Below are positions 16,297-25,100 of a stretch of 49,154 bases of DNA, in pieces. A program made the position numbers and the translations under genes. The notes below the pieces were generated by a model. The model was not told the origin of the DNA, made no database searches, and saw only the letters and a list, made by a program, of their open reading frames with translations. Origin of the DNA: Sphingobacteriia bacterium (lineage in GTDB: Bacteria > Bacteroidota > Bacteroidia > Chitinophagales > Chitinophagaceae); assembly GCA_015999745.1 (NCBI GenBank), contig JAECQP010000024.1:1-49154 (forward strand). Reading direction: 5' to 3'. The number at the start of each line of letters is the position of its first letter. Position 1 is the stretch's first letter.

Positions 16297-16884
16297 ATGA
16301 CCAGCAAAGACCTAAATGAACAGTATTGGAACAGCCAATACCTCAGCAATGCTACCGGCTGGGATATGAAACAGGTATCCCCTCCCCTGAAAGCCTATAT
16401 TGACCAACTGACCAGCAAAGACCTGCATATATTAATTCCCGGTTGTGGTAATAGCTATGAGGCGGCATACCTGCTGGAACAGGGTTTTACCAATATCACT
16501 GTTATTGATATTGCACCTGCATTGGTGGAGTCTCTCCAAAAAAAATTCGGCAATAATCCGAATATTAGGATCCTGCTTGGAAACTTCTTTGAACATGAGG
16601 GAGCCTATGACCTGGTTTTGGAACAAACATTTTTTTGCGCACTCAACCCCACATTTCGCCCGGCCTATGCGAAAAAAATGCACAAACTGTTAAAGCCCAA
16701 TGGAAAGCTTGCAGGCGTATTGTTTAACCGCGAATTTGAGGGAGGTCCACCCTTTGGCGGCAGTAAAGCCGAATACCGGGAAATCTTTGTCAAAGGCTTT
16801 CACATCAAAGTTTTAGCGCCCTGCTACAACTCGTTTATTAAACGGGAAGGTACCGAGGTTTTTATGATTTTTATCAGGAAATAA
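16297..16884 (+). CDS. TPMT-family SAM-dependent methyltransferase
   Basis: The 195-residue protein resembles thiopurine S-methyltransferase-type enzymes: W-N-S-Q-Y-L...G-W-D-M near the start, motif I I-L-I-P-G-C-G-N-S-Y-E-A, V-I-D-I-A after beta2, D-L-V-L-E-Q-T-F-F-C-A at motif IV and G-G-P-P-F-G-G later. Bacterial relatives methylate thiols, tellurite, selenite or halides. It lies between the ECF42 cluster and a persulfide-oxidising MBL/rhodanese gene, so a role in thiol or chalcogen detoxification is possible but not shown. Confidence 0.82.
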   Translation: MTSKDLNEQYWNSQYLSNATGWDMKQVSPPLKAYIDQLTSKDLHILIPGCGNSYEAAYLLEQGFTNITVIDIAPALVESLQKKFGNNPNIRILLGNFFEHEGAYDLVLEQTFFCALNPTFRPAYAKKMHKLLKPNGKLAGVLFNREFEGGPPFGGSKAEYREIFVKGFHIKVLAPCYNSFIKREGTEVFMIFIRK

Positions 16885-16931
16885 CGACAAAAATATTCAG
16901 ACCTTTGCCTCAGTCCATCAAATCATAGCAT

Positions 16932-18347
16932 ATGAAAATAGAGCAGATTTATACCGGTTGCCTGGCACAGGGTGCCTATTATATCACCAGCAATGGTGAG
17001 GCCGCAATTGTTGATCCGCTTCGGGAGGTACAACCCTATCTTGACCGATTGGAGAAAGACGGCGTACAGCTAAAGTATATTTTTGAAACACATTTTCATG
17101 CCGACTTTGTAAGCGGCCACCTGGACCTGAAAAAGAAGACAGGCGCCACGATCATTTATGGCCCCAATGCGGTGGCTGCTTTTGATTGTGTTTCTGCAAA
17201 GGACAATGAGATTTTCCCTTTGGGCAATATTAAAATCAAGGTATTGCATACGCCCGGTCATACCATGGAGAGTGCTACATTTCTGTTGATTGATGAAAAT
17301 GAGAAGGACCATTGTATTTTCAGCGGCGACACCTTATTCCTTGGAGACGTGGGTCGCCCTGATCTTGCCCAGAAAGCAGCCAATATGACCAAGGAAGAGC
17401 TGGCCGGCCTGCTCTACGAAAGCCTGATGCATAAAATCATGCCATTGGCGGATAATGTGATCGTATATCCCGCTCACGGAGCAGGGAGCGCCTGTGGAAA
17501 AAATATGATGAAGGAAACCGTGGATACACTGGGAAATCAGAAACGGATCAACTACGCTCTAAATCAGCCGGATAAGGATTCCTTCATTAAAGCTGTTACA
17601 GACGATCTGCTCCCGCCTCCCGGGTATTTTGGAATGAATGTAGCCATGAACAAACAAGGGTATGAGAGCTTTGAAACCGTTCTGAACAATGGAATGAAAG
17701 CCCTGACACCGGATGAATTTGAAGCGGCTGCAGAAAATACGGAGGCGTTGATCCTCGACACACGTGCTAACAGTGATTTTTACAAAGGATATATTCCACA
17801 GTCGGTTAATATTGGCCTGGCGGGAGATTTTGCACCCTGGGTAGGCGCAATGATCGTAGACGTTAAGCAACCGATCTTACTGGTAGCTGATCCCGGAAAA
17901 GAAGAAGAAGCTGTTACCCGTTTGAGCAGGGTTGGTTTCGACAATGTACTCGGTCATTTAAAAGGTGGATTTAATGCGTGGTTGAGGGCAGGAAAAGAAG
18001 CCGACACCGTCAACAGGGTATCTGCGCAGGCTTTTGCAGAGAATGCTGATGTTAATAAAGACACGATTATAGATGTCCGGAAGGAATCGGAATATGCCGC
18101 AGAACATGTAGAGAATGCCTATAGTAAACCTCTGGCCTACATCAATAAGTGGATCAGGGACATTAAACCCGAAGCGCATTTCTTTCTGTACTGCGCGGGC
18201 GGCTACCGGAGTATGGTCGCCGCATCCATCCTGCAGGCAAGGGGCTATAGAAACTTTACGGAAGTAGCCGGGGGCTTTACAGACATCAGCAAAACCGGGA
18301 TTCCCAAAACTGACTTTGTTTGTCAGAGCAAGACAATGAAAATATAA
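16932..18347 (+). CDS. Persulfide dioxygenase-like MBL fused to two rhodanese domains
   Basis: The 471-residue fusion has an ETHE1-like metallo-beta-lactamase domain (about 1-230), then two rhodanese domains (about 255-355 and 362-465). MBL residues are H54, H56 and D58 in H-F-H-A-D-F, H110, D133 in S-G-D-T, and H182. The H after the Asp of HxHxDH is Phe, consistent with a mononuclear iron persulfide dioxygenase site. Rhodanese 1 has V-A-D-P-G-K where the catalytic Cys would be and is probably inactive. Rhodanese 2 keeps C421 in Y-C-A-G-G-Y-R-S. It likely oxidises glutathione- or protein-bound persulfide to sulfite or handles sulfane sulfur in the cytoplasm. It precedes the convergent thioredoxin/YHS operon. 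Confidence 0.9.
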   Translation: MKIEQIYTGCLAQGAYYITSNGEAAIVDPLREVQPYLDRLEKDGVQLKYIFETHFHADFVSGHLDLKKKTGATIIYGPNAVAAFDCVSAKDNEIFPLGNIKIKVLHTPGHTMESATFLLIDENEKDHCIFSGDTLFLGDVGRPDLAQKAANMTKEELAGLLYESLMHKIMPLADNVIVYPAHGAGSACGKNMMKETVDTLGNQKRINYALNQPDKDSFIKAVTDDLLPPPGYFGMNVAMNKQGYESFETVLNNGMKALTPDEFEAAAENTEALILDTRANSDFYKGYIPQSVNIGLAGDFAPWVGAMIVDVKQPILLVADPGKEEEAVTRLSRVGFDNVLGHLKGGFNAWLRAGKEADTVNRVSAQAFAENADVNKDTIIDVRKESEYAAEHVENAYSKPLAYINKWIRDIKPEAHFFLYCAGGYRSMVAASILQARGYRNFTEVAGGFTDISKTGIPKTDFVCQSKTMKI

Positions 18348-18374
18348 TGCCGTTATCGAACAGCATTATATTTC
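18339..18374. terminator. Bidirectional hairpin terminator
   Basis: TATAATGC (18343-18350) pairs perfectly with GCATTATA (18363-18370) and is flanked by GAAAA on one side and TTTC on the other, so the stem lengthens with one bulge. It overlaps the stop codon of the MBL-rhodanese gene and lies between two convergent genes. Confidence 0.65.
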
Positions 18375-18393
18375 ATGTAATAAAGGGGGGCAA

Positions 18394-18711
18394 CTATTTT
18401 GCAGCGATGTAAGCAGCAGGATTCTTCACAAATTCGTCCTTGCACTCTTTGGAACAGAATCCATATACTTTTTCTTTGTAGTGAGCAGTGTCTGAAACAC
18501 CTGCACTGATTGGCATTCCGCAAATAAAATCTTTGTTGGAATCGAACTTCACTTCTTTGTAAAGATCATGTACATCAGTAGCAGTACTATCGGCGTTCAT
18601 AATAACAGTTTCCGTACTCTCAGTACCTGTTGCGGGAGTTTTTTTCTCTCCTTCGGAACAGGCTTCGAATACAACCATTGCAACTGCGGCAATCAGCATT
18701 TTCTTAAACAT
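18394..18711 (-). CDS. YHS-domain lipoprotein
   Basis: About 105 residues: a lipoprotein signal peptide (M-F-K-K-M-L-I-A-A-V-A-M-V-V-F-E-A-C, modified Cys at about residue 18), a Ser/Thr-rich linker, and a YHS domain (D-F-I-C-G-M-P-I-S...Y-G-F-C-S-K-E-C-K-D-E-F). YHS domains, seen in P-type ATPases and metal chaperones, carry Cys pairs that bind transition metal. The open frame starts 13 codons earlier but overlaps the thioredoxin stop and has no signal-like character, so the start at 18711 is chosen. It is the last gene of a four-gene minus-strand operon; a role in metal or sulfur handling in the periplasm is inferred. Confidence 0.85.
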   Translation of the reverse strand: MFKKMLIAAVAMVVFEACSEGEKKTPATGTESTETVIMNADSTATDVHDLYKEVKFDSNKDFICGMPISAGVSDTAHYKEKVYGFCSKECKDEFVKNPAAYIAAK

Positions 18712-18739
18712 ATACAACTCGTTTGATATAAGGATACAA

Positions 18740-19042
18740 TTATACTGCAAACTTTTTTAAAATGCTCACTAAAGCTGATTTAGGCACTACCCCGCTCTGC
18801 CGCCACATTGGTTTGCCGTTTTTGAACAAAATGAGCGTAGGCACACCCTGGATCTGGTAAGCGCCGGCCGCAGCAGGGTTTTTATCGACATCGATCTTTA
18901 TAATAGAAGCAGCCTCCCCCACTTCTGACTTTACCTCTTTCAGGATGGGCGCCATTGTTTTACAGGGTCCGCACCATTCCGCAAAAAAATCCACCAGCAC
19001 CGGTTTGTCGGATTGTATCATTTCTGTAAATGTCATATTCAT
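18740..19042 (-). CDS. Thioredoxin
   Basis: The 100-residue protein is a complete thioredoxin fold with the W-C-G-P-C active site (C24/C27), the cis-Pro in G-V-P-T-L, and no signal peptide, so it is cytoplasmic. It lies 4 bases downstream of the DUF6132 gene and upstream of the YHS lipoprotein. Thioredoxins in such small sulfur-linked operons probably reduce persulfides or rhodanese-type partners. It could also serve NrdA, but the genome should encode other thioredoxins. Confidence 0.95.
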   Translation of the reverse strand: MNMTFTEMIQSDKPVLVDFFAEWCGPCKTMAPILKEVKSEVGEAASIIKIDVDKNPAAAGAYQIQGVPTLILFKNGKPMWRQSGVVPKSALVSILKKFAV

Positions 19043-19046
19043 TTTT

Positions 19047-19256
19047 TTAAACGGATTTATGAATGCTATTCTTCTTCAGTAAACTCAGCAGTAATCCACC
19101 CATCAAAGCGCCATAAAGTGTGCTGTTCAGGGGTTTGGACGTAATGGCGCAAGTGCCTGATGCACATCCAATCAGTTTCCAGTACATGAATCCTGCCACT
19201 GCGCCCAGGGCTGCACCGATTAAAAACAGGCTGTTCGCTTTAAACCACTTCTTCAT
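19047..19256 (-). CDS. DUF6132-family small membrane protein
   Basis: About 69 residues with two hydrophobic helices. Between them is the conserved block [20 protein letters not shown], characteristic of DUF6132. The two Cys residues (C-x4-C) could be redox-active or bind sulfur. The function is unknown. Homologues are usually beside rhodanese, thioredoxin or YgaP-type genes. The chosen ATG gives M-K-K-W-F-K and overlaps the preceding gene by 17 bases. Confidence 0.8.
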   Translation of the reverse strand: MKKWFKANSLFLIGAALGAVAGFMYWKLIGCASGTCAITSKPLNSTLYGALMGGLLLSLLKKNSIHKSV

Positions 19257-19482
19257 AACTGATATCTTTCGTATTATTAACATTTGTATCCCTTTTTACC
19301 GGCGTATAACACGCGCCGGTGCCGCAACAGCCTGCATTGAACAGCGCCATACCGGCAAAAAACAGCCCCACCAGCCCAAAAATCGTATCCTTTGCCATCA
19401 CAGCCTCTACCACAATTATAATGCCCAATACCAGGCGTAACGCCCGCATAAATGTCCAGTTACTCAGTATCACCTGCTTCAT
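19240..19482 (-). CDS. Small membrane protein (DUF2892/YgaP-like), Cys-rich
   Basis: About 80 residues: two membrane helices (R-A-L-R-L-V-L-G-I-I-I-V-V-E-A-V and G-L-V-G-L-F-F-A-G-M-A-L) followed by N-A-G-C-C-G-T-G-A-C-Y and a charged tail. It resembles the DUF2892 membrane part of YgaP rhodaneses and is the promoter-proximal gene of the operon. A -7 element and a GTAAC inverted repeat precede it. The frame is open from 19503, but the promoter element at 19501-19508 lies there, so the ATG at 19482 is used. A sulfur-compound transport or anchoring role is only inferred. Confidence 0.75.
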   Translation of the reverse strand: MKQVILSNWTFMRALRLVLGIIIVVEAVMAKDTIFGLVGLFFAGMALFNAGCCGTGACYTPVKRDTNVNNTKDISYEEVV

Positions 19483-19500
19483 ATTTAGTTGTTTGAACAA

Positions 19501-19544
19501 CAAAGTTAATTCCGGCCGGGTTAGGCTAAAGTAACAAAGGTTAC
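19501..19544 (-). promoter_or_regulatory. Promoter with candidate Crp/Fnr-type operator
   Basis: On the minus strand TAACTTTG (19508-19501) matches the -7 consensus exactly. A perfect inverted repeat GTAAC-N4-GTTAC (19531-19544) lies 22 bases upstream, overlapping the expected -33 position. The layout is the same as at the divergent efflux/crp promoters near 27868-27882, so the regulator encoded at 27929 is a candidate. Confidence 0.6.
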
Positions 19545-19640
19545 ACAGTTTCTTATATTAAATTATACAATACGTAACCCCCAAATCAGCTGTGTATAAC
19601 GACCTAAAAAGGGTAACTTAGTATTTCTAAATGCCATATT

Positions 19641-20327
19641 ATGCTCAGTTTTCGGTTTATCCCTTTGGTGAAAGCATTCCTGGCGGTATTCATACTCAGC
19701 AGCGTCAGTTGCAGCCGCATGAACGAAAAAAGCAACCAGGAATTCGTTGAAAAAGATCCGCTTCAGGTTTTAATGGAAGGCAATAAGCGCTTTGCTGAAA
19801 TGAAACCGGTACACCCCGATGAAGATATCTACCGGCTCAGGTCGGTAACCAAAGAGCAGCACCCGTTTGCGGTAATTGTGTCCTGTTCTGACAGCAGGGT
19901 ATCGCCCGAACTGATTTTTGATCAGGGAATCGGCGACTTGTTTACGATCAGAACTGCAGGAAATATTATTGGCAATGTTGGGCTGGGCAGCATAGAATAT
20001 GCGGTTGAACACCTGCAGGTGAAACTGATCATCGTACTGGGGCATGAACGTTGCGGGGCGGTGGATGCATTTGTACAGGGTGGTAAAACTCCCGGACATA
20101 TCAGGGATATTATCGACAGCCTGAAGCAGGAAATGGAAATCAAGGCCATCCCCTATACCGATCCCGAGAGGTTGGATGATTGTGTAAGAGCCAATGTGGA
20201 ACACGGCATCCGGCAACTGACTACTCAGTCCGCAATTATCCGGGAAAAAATACACGAAAAGGAACTGCGGATTGTGGGTGGAAGATATGACCTCGATAAC
20301 CTGAAAGTGGAACTCATCCATCCCTGA
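19641..20327 (+). CDS. Beta-carbonic anhydrase, lipoprotein
   Basis: The 228-residue protein has a lipoprotein signal peptide with lipobox S-V-S-C (C24) and a complete beta-class carbonic anhydrase domain. Zinc ligands are C82 (S-C-S-D-S-R, with the D84/R86 dyad), H135 and C138 (G-H-E-R-C-G). It interconverts CO2 and bicarbonate, here outside the cytoplasm on a membrane anchor, where it could capture or release CO2 or buffer pH. It is divergent from the DUF2892-like/thioredoxin operon. A TAACTTAG at 19614-19621 is a one-mismatch -7 element. Confidence 0.93.
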   Translation: MLSFRFIPLVKAFLAVFILSSVSCSRMNEKSNQEFVEKDPLQVLMEGNKRFAEMKPVHPDEDIYRLRSVTKEQHPFAVIVSCSDSRVSPELIFDQGIGDLFTIRTAGNIIGNVGLGSIEYAVEHLQVKLIIVLGHERCGAVDAFVQGGKTPGHIRDIIDSLKQEMEIKAIPYTDPERLDDCVRANVEHGIRQLTTQSAIIREKIHEKELRIVGGRYDLDNLKVELIHP

Positions 20328-20405
20328 TCTAAACGCACCCATTCATGATCGGTGCAGTTTAATTTGACCAACTCTCTATTATTTCAGTAAATTGATCAAA
20401 AAAAG

Positions 20406-21566
20406 ATGAAGCTGTTCCTGAAATATCTCGCCCTCATCCTGGTAATTGCACTGATTGCTTTTTTTGCATTCGCCCCCCGTTTTATTGACAAATCCAATAA
20501 CAAGGTAACCCTTAAAGTGGATCATCCCGAAAAGCCGGTATGGTATGACTCCATTCCATTCATAGCGGATCTGCATTGTGATGCATTGTTGTGGAACAGG
20601 GATAATCTTAAAAAACATAGCTATGGTCATGTGGATATTCCCCGGATGCAGGAAGCCAATATGGCTTTTCAGGTGTTTACCATCGTAAGTAAAACACCCA
20701 GGGGAATCAATATTGAACAGAACAGCGACGAAACAGACCAGGTTGCACTGTTGAGTTTTGCGCAGCTCCGTAGTCCCGAAGACTGGTTCAGTGTAAAGAA
20801 GAGGGCCTTACACCAAACAAAGGCCTTGTATCAGACTGCTGAAAAATCCAAAGGTAATTTCAGGGTCATCACCAGCCGGTTTAACCTGCAACAGTATATA
20901 CAGGACAGAAGCGGAAACAGGCTGTTAACCGCGGGAATGCTGGGTATTGAGGGGGCGCATTGCCTCAATGATGAGCTCAGTAACCTGAAGGAGTTTTATG
21001 ATGCAGGTGTCCGGTACATTGGCCTGGCCCATTTCTTCGATAATGCATGGGCAGGATCGGCGCACGGCATGGTTAAAGGAGGACTCACCGAAAAAGGCAA
21101 ACAACTGGTACGTTCCATGGACAGCATGCATGTAATTATAGACATTGCACATTCCTCCGCTCAAACCATCGATGATGTATTTGCACTCACCAATAGCCCG
21201 GTGATCATTTCACATACCGGAATAAAAGGGGTGTGCGATAATAACCGCAACCTCTCCGACAAGCACTTGCTGGAAATGGGCAGGCGCAACGGGCTGGTCG
21301 GTATCGGCCTTTGGGAAACAGCCGTATGCGGCACGGATGCCGCAGCAACTGCAAAAAGTATCCGGTACGTGGCCGATAAAATCGGTGTGGAAAAAGTTGC
21401 CCTTGGCTCTGATTTTGACGGTGCAATCGGCACCCATTTCGACGTTACAGGATTACCACTCATCGTAAATGCTTTACTGAAAGAAGGCTTCAGTAAAGAA
21501 GACATCTACAAAATCATGGGTGGCAACGTACGTGATTTCCTGATGAGAAACCTTCCGTCAAAATAG
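20406..21566 (+). CDS. Membrane dipeptidase (peptidase M19)
   Basis: The 386-residue protein has an N-terminal membrane segment (about 3-24) and the M19 renal-dipeptidase-type fold. Metal-binding and catalytic motifs are D-L-H-C-D (about 56-60), G-I-E-G-A-H (about 180-185), A-H-F-F-D-N, D-I-A-H-S-S, I-S-H-T-G and G-S-D-F-D-G near the C-terminus. M19 enzymes are binuclear zinc dipeptidases, with some bacterial members acting on D-amino-acid or modified dipeptides. It is anchored outward from the inner membrane. It follows carbonic anhydrase by about 80 bases on the same strand but is not obviously related. Confidence 0.92.
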   Translation: MKLFLKYLALILVIALIAFFAFAPRFIDKSNNKVTLKVDHPEKPVWYDSIPFIADLHCDALLWNRDNLKKHSYGHVDIPRMQEANMAFQVFTIVSKTPRGINIEQNSDETDQVALLSFAQLRSPEDWFSVKKRALHQTKALYQTAEKSKGNFRVITSRFNLQQYIQDRSGNRLLTAGMLGIEGAHCLNDELSNLKEFYDAGVRYIGLAHFFDNAWAGSAHGMVKGGLTEKGKQLVRSMDSMHVIIDIAHSSAQTIDDVFALTNSPVIISHTGIKGVCDNNRNLSDKHLLEMGRRNGLVGIGLWETAVCGTDAAATAKSIRYVADKIGVEKVALGSDFDGAIGTHFDVTGLPLIVNALLKEGFSKEDIYKIMGGNVRDFLMRNLPSK

Positions 21567-21624
21567 GCACCTTATTGCTCCTGATTGCCGTTCATATACT
21601 GGAAGACTTAATAACCAGTAATCT

Positions 21625-21843
21625 TTAACAGCAGCCTTTTTGAGTCGATGCATCCTCATTCTTCACCCCCGCTTTATCCAGGATCAGTTCCAGCGGACAA
21701 AAACGGGTGAAGGAGGATTGCAACAGGTTCAAACCCACAAACACGCCCAGCCACAGCCATTTAATGCTTACAAAATAAGCCAGTGAAACACTGATCAGTA
21801 CAAAACTGCCTGCAACGGCGCGAACAATTCTTTCTTTTTTCAT
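21625..21843 (-). CDS. DUF2892 (YgaP-type) membrane protein
   Basis: The 72-residue protein has two hydrophobic helices. The block F-V-G-L-N-L-L-Q-S-S-F-T-R-F-C-P-L-E-L-I-L is diagnostic of DUF2892, the membrane part of the YgaP rhodanese, and the tail ends G-C-C. It is the last gene of the RND efflux operon. Free-standing DUF2892 proteins are usually near sulfur or persulfide genes, which ties this pump operon to the same theme as the cluster at 18390-19480. Confidence 0.85.
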   Translation of the reverse strand: MKKERIVRAVAGSFVLISVSLAYFVSIKWLWLGVFVGLNLLQSSFTRFCPLELILDKAGVKNEDASTQKGCC

Positions 21844-21851
21844 AGTAAAAT

Positions 21852-22157
21852 TTAATTGGAGGTTTTTTCAACAGGCATTACAAACGCCCTGATCGGGAAA
21901 TCGCTTTGAAATTCCTGATTGTATTGATTGATCAATGCAAGTGCATGATCTGCATTCTCTTCCCTGGTAAAAGAGAAGAGAAAGATGGAATCAAATTTTG
22001 CGTCGCCGGAACTGAACCAGTTGTCCAACAGGTATTTATCAGACCCGTTTTTAAACCCAATGGTATCGGTGGCACTGTATACGCGGATATCCGCTTTCTT
22101 AAAAATAGCCGCAACTATTTCAGAGGATTCCTTCAACGCTGTTACAAATAATAATTT
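21852..22157 (-). CDS. P-II-like small protein in the RND operon
   Basis: About 101 residues from the ATG at 22157 (the frame is open to 22187, overlapping the pump gene). The predicted order is beta (K-L-L-F-V-T-A-L), helix (E-S-S-E-I-V-A-A-I-F-K-K), beta (D-I-R-V-Y-S-A-T), beta (D-S-I-F-L-F-S-F-T), helix (N-A-D-H-A-L-A-L-I-N-Q-Y-N) and beta (I-R-A-F-V-M-P-V), a P-II/ferredoxin-like arrangement. P-II-like proteins (such as the DUF3240/CzcQ type) accompany some RND pumps and may sense substrate. No sequence family is firmly recognised. It lies 13 bases after the pump and 8 before the DUF2892 gene. Confidence 0.55.
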   Translation of the reverse strand, partial: KLLFVTALKESSEIVAAIFKKADIRVYSATDTIGFKNGSDKYLLDNWFSSGDAKFDSIFLFSFTREENADHALALINQYNQEFQSDFPIRAFVMPVEKTSN

Positions 22158-22170
22158 CATAATGGTTTGT

Positions 22171-25100
22171 TTATTTGGTTTTTCCACGCATCATTTTATA
22201 GTACAGCAATGGAACAACCAGTAACGTTAAAAATGTGGAAGTAATCGTACCACCCATCAGAGAGATGGCTAATCCCTGAAACACCGGATCAAATAAGATG
22301 ATCACTGCACCCAATACCACTGCACCGGCAGTTAATAAAATGGGGGTAGTTCTTACAGCGCCCGCTTCAATGATGGATTGTTTCAATGGAATACCCTCCT
22401 TCAGGCGGATATTGATAAAATCTATGAGTAAGACCGAGTTCCTCACCATCACCCCTGCCAGCGCAATGAAACCAATCATGGAGGTAGCGGTGAAATAAGC
22501 GCCCATCATCCAGTGACCCAGCAAAATACCGATCAGGGAAAGTGGTATTGCTGCAAGCATCACCAATGGCACTGTGAAATTCTGGAACCAACCTACAATC
22601 AGCATATAAATAATCAGGATTACAGCGGCAAAAGCAATACCCAGGTCGCGGAATACTTCGTAAGTGATCTGCCATTCCCCATCCCATTTCAGCGAGTACT
22701 CGTCTGTGTTCTTAGGCTGCGCAGTGTATTCTTCTTTCAGCAATTCGTATCCGGCAGGCAGTTGAATATTTTTCAAACTGTCCGACATGGCAGACATTGC
22801 ATAAAAAGGACTTTCGAGCTTACCCGCCATATCCGCCAGTACATACACCACTTCCTTTTGGTTCTTCCGGTAAATACTTTTGTCTTTCATCACCGAATTC
22901 ACTTTCACAAGATTGCGCAGTGGCACCATATTGCCCTGCATTCCTTTCACCTGCAAATCCAGCAACTGGTTAATGCTTCCTTTCTCTGCATCTTTGAGCT
23001 GCAGTTGAATCGGCACCTGGCTGAAAGCAGCAGGCTGATTCAGTTTACCTGCTGTTATACCAGACAAGGCTCCCTGTACCGTAGCGGTGATCTGGGCAGT
23101 TGCCACACCATTCAGCATGGCCCTCTCCTTATCTACAGAAATCTTAAACTCCTGCTGATCATCCTCTACCTGCCAGTCTACGTCCACTACATCCGTGGTT
23201 TTGTTCATCAGTTGCTTCACCTGTTTGGCAATTGCAATCTGCTGTGCATAATCCGGACCATATATTTCAGCAACCATGGTAGATAAAACGGGCGGGCCAG
23301 GGGGTACTTCCACCACTTTAATATTGGCATTGTAACGGGCGCCGATTTTCTGCAAGGGCGCACGCAGTTCTTTTGCAATATCATGACTCTGGATACTGCG
23401 TTCGGTTTTATCCACCAGGTTTACCTGGATATCCGCAACATTGTCGCCTCTTCTTAAATCATAGTGCCTTACCAGTCCGTTAAAACTGATTGGCGCAGAA
23501 GTGCCGATATAACCCTGGTAGTTCCTCACCATCGGTTGTGCAGAAACATATCCTGCAATATCTGCAGCAACAGCCTGTGTTTTTTCCAGGGTGGTTCCTT
23601 CCGGCATGTCAATCACCACCTGGAATTCATTTTTATTATCGAAGGGCAGCATTTTCACTGCTACCAGCTTGCTGGTGATCAATAAGGTAGAAGCAACCAA
23701 TACAACTACGGTACCCATGATAAAGGCCCAACGCTTCCACCTGGTTTCCAGCATCGGCTGAATAAACCGGTAGTAGATTTTATAAACGCCTGTTTCTTCC
23801 AGTACAGTTCCCTTGGTTTCTTCATGCACAACCCCTTTCTTCTCTTTTTCACGCAGGAAGATATATCCCAGGTAGGGAGTTAATGTTAATGCAACAATCA
23901 AAGAAAGCAACATAGCAATCGCTGCGCCAATTGGCATCGGGCTCATATAGGGGCCCATCATGCCAGACACAAACGCCATGGGCAATACAGCTGCAACCAC
24001 CGTAAATGTGGCCAGTATCGTAGGATTACCCACTTCGTTGATGGCATAGATAGCAGCCTGCAATGGCGGTAGTTTACGCATCTTAAAATGGCGGTGCATA
24101 TTTTCTGCGATAATGATGGAGTCGTCCACCACAATACCGGTAATAAACACCAGTGCAAAGAGGGTAATTCTGTTCAGTGTATAATCCATGAAATAGTAAC
24201 TGAACAGGGTCAATGCAAATGTTACCGGTACGGAGAGAAATACCACCAGTCCTCCTCTCCATCCCATAGCCAGCATTACAAACAAGGTAACCACCACAAT
24301 GGAAATAAACAGGTGAAACAACAGTTCACTTACCTTATGAGAAGCAGAGTCTCCGTAGTTTCTTGTTTCAGAAACCTGAACATCCGAAGGGATCAGGTCT
24401 TTTTTCAGGTGCGCTACTTTTTCCTTGATCTCAGAAGACAGCTTCATGGCATCGGCACCTGATTTCTTGGCTACTGCCAGTGTTACGGCAGGATAAGTAG
24501 ATTTAAAATGATTGGCTCCAGCAGTATCGGCTTTACCGTATCCAAAGAATACATATTGGGCAGCCGTGGACGGCGCTTCCTCCACTTTAGCTACCTGGTT
24601 CAGGTAAACAGGCTGCCCGCCTTTTAAGCCCACCACCAGTTTAGCCACATCTTCTGCGGTATTCAGGAAATCGCCTGTTTGAATGGTGAAGGCTGAATCG
24701 TTACGGATCAGTTTGCCTGCTTCGGTCTGAACATTACCAGCCTGAATAGACTGGGTGATACCCAGCAGATCCACTCCATTCAGGGCCATCAGCGATTTAT
24801 CCAATACCACTTTCACTTCCCGGTTTCTGCCGCCCGTTACAGACACTTCCGCAACATCCGGAACCTTCTTGATTTCATTGGCCAGTTCCTGCCCAATCAG
24901 TTTCAGGCGATGGTCGTCGTAATTTTCTCCCCAAATGGTTAGCCCCAGTACCGGCACATCATCAATGGCCCTTGGCTTTACCAATGGCATGGTCACGCCC
25001 TGCGGCATAGCATCCATATGCTTCATGATTTCGCTGTACAGTTTCACCAAAGACTTCTCTACATCTTCTCCCACATAAAACTGTACAATCAGCATTACCT

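Noticed and set aside
21567..21624. Possible terminator between the M19 dipeptidase and DUF2892 genes
   Set aside because: The best stem is only about 6 bp with a long loop and no clear T-run.
22513..23286. 257-residue plus-strand ORF
   Set aside because: It lies antisense to the RND pump gene and shows no family features.
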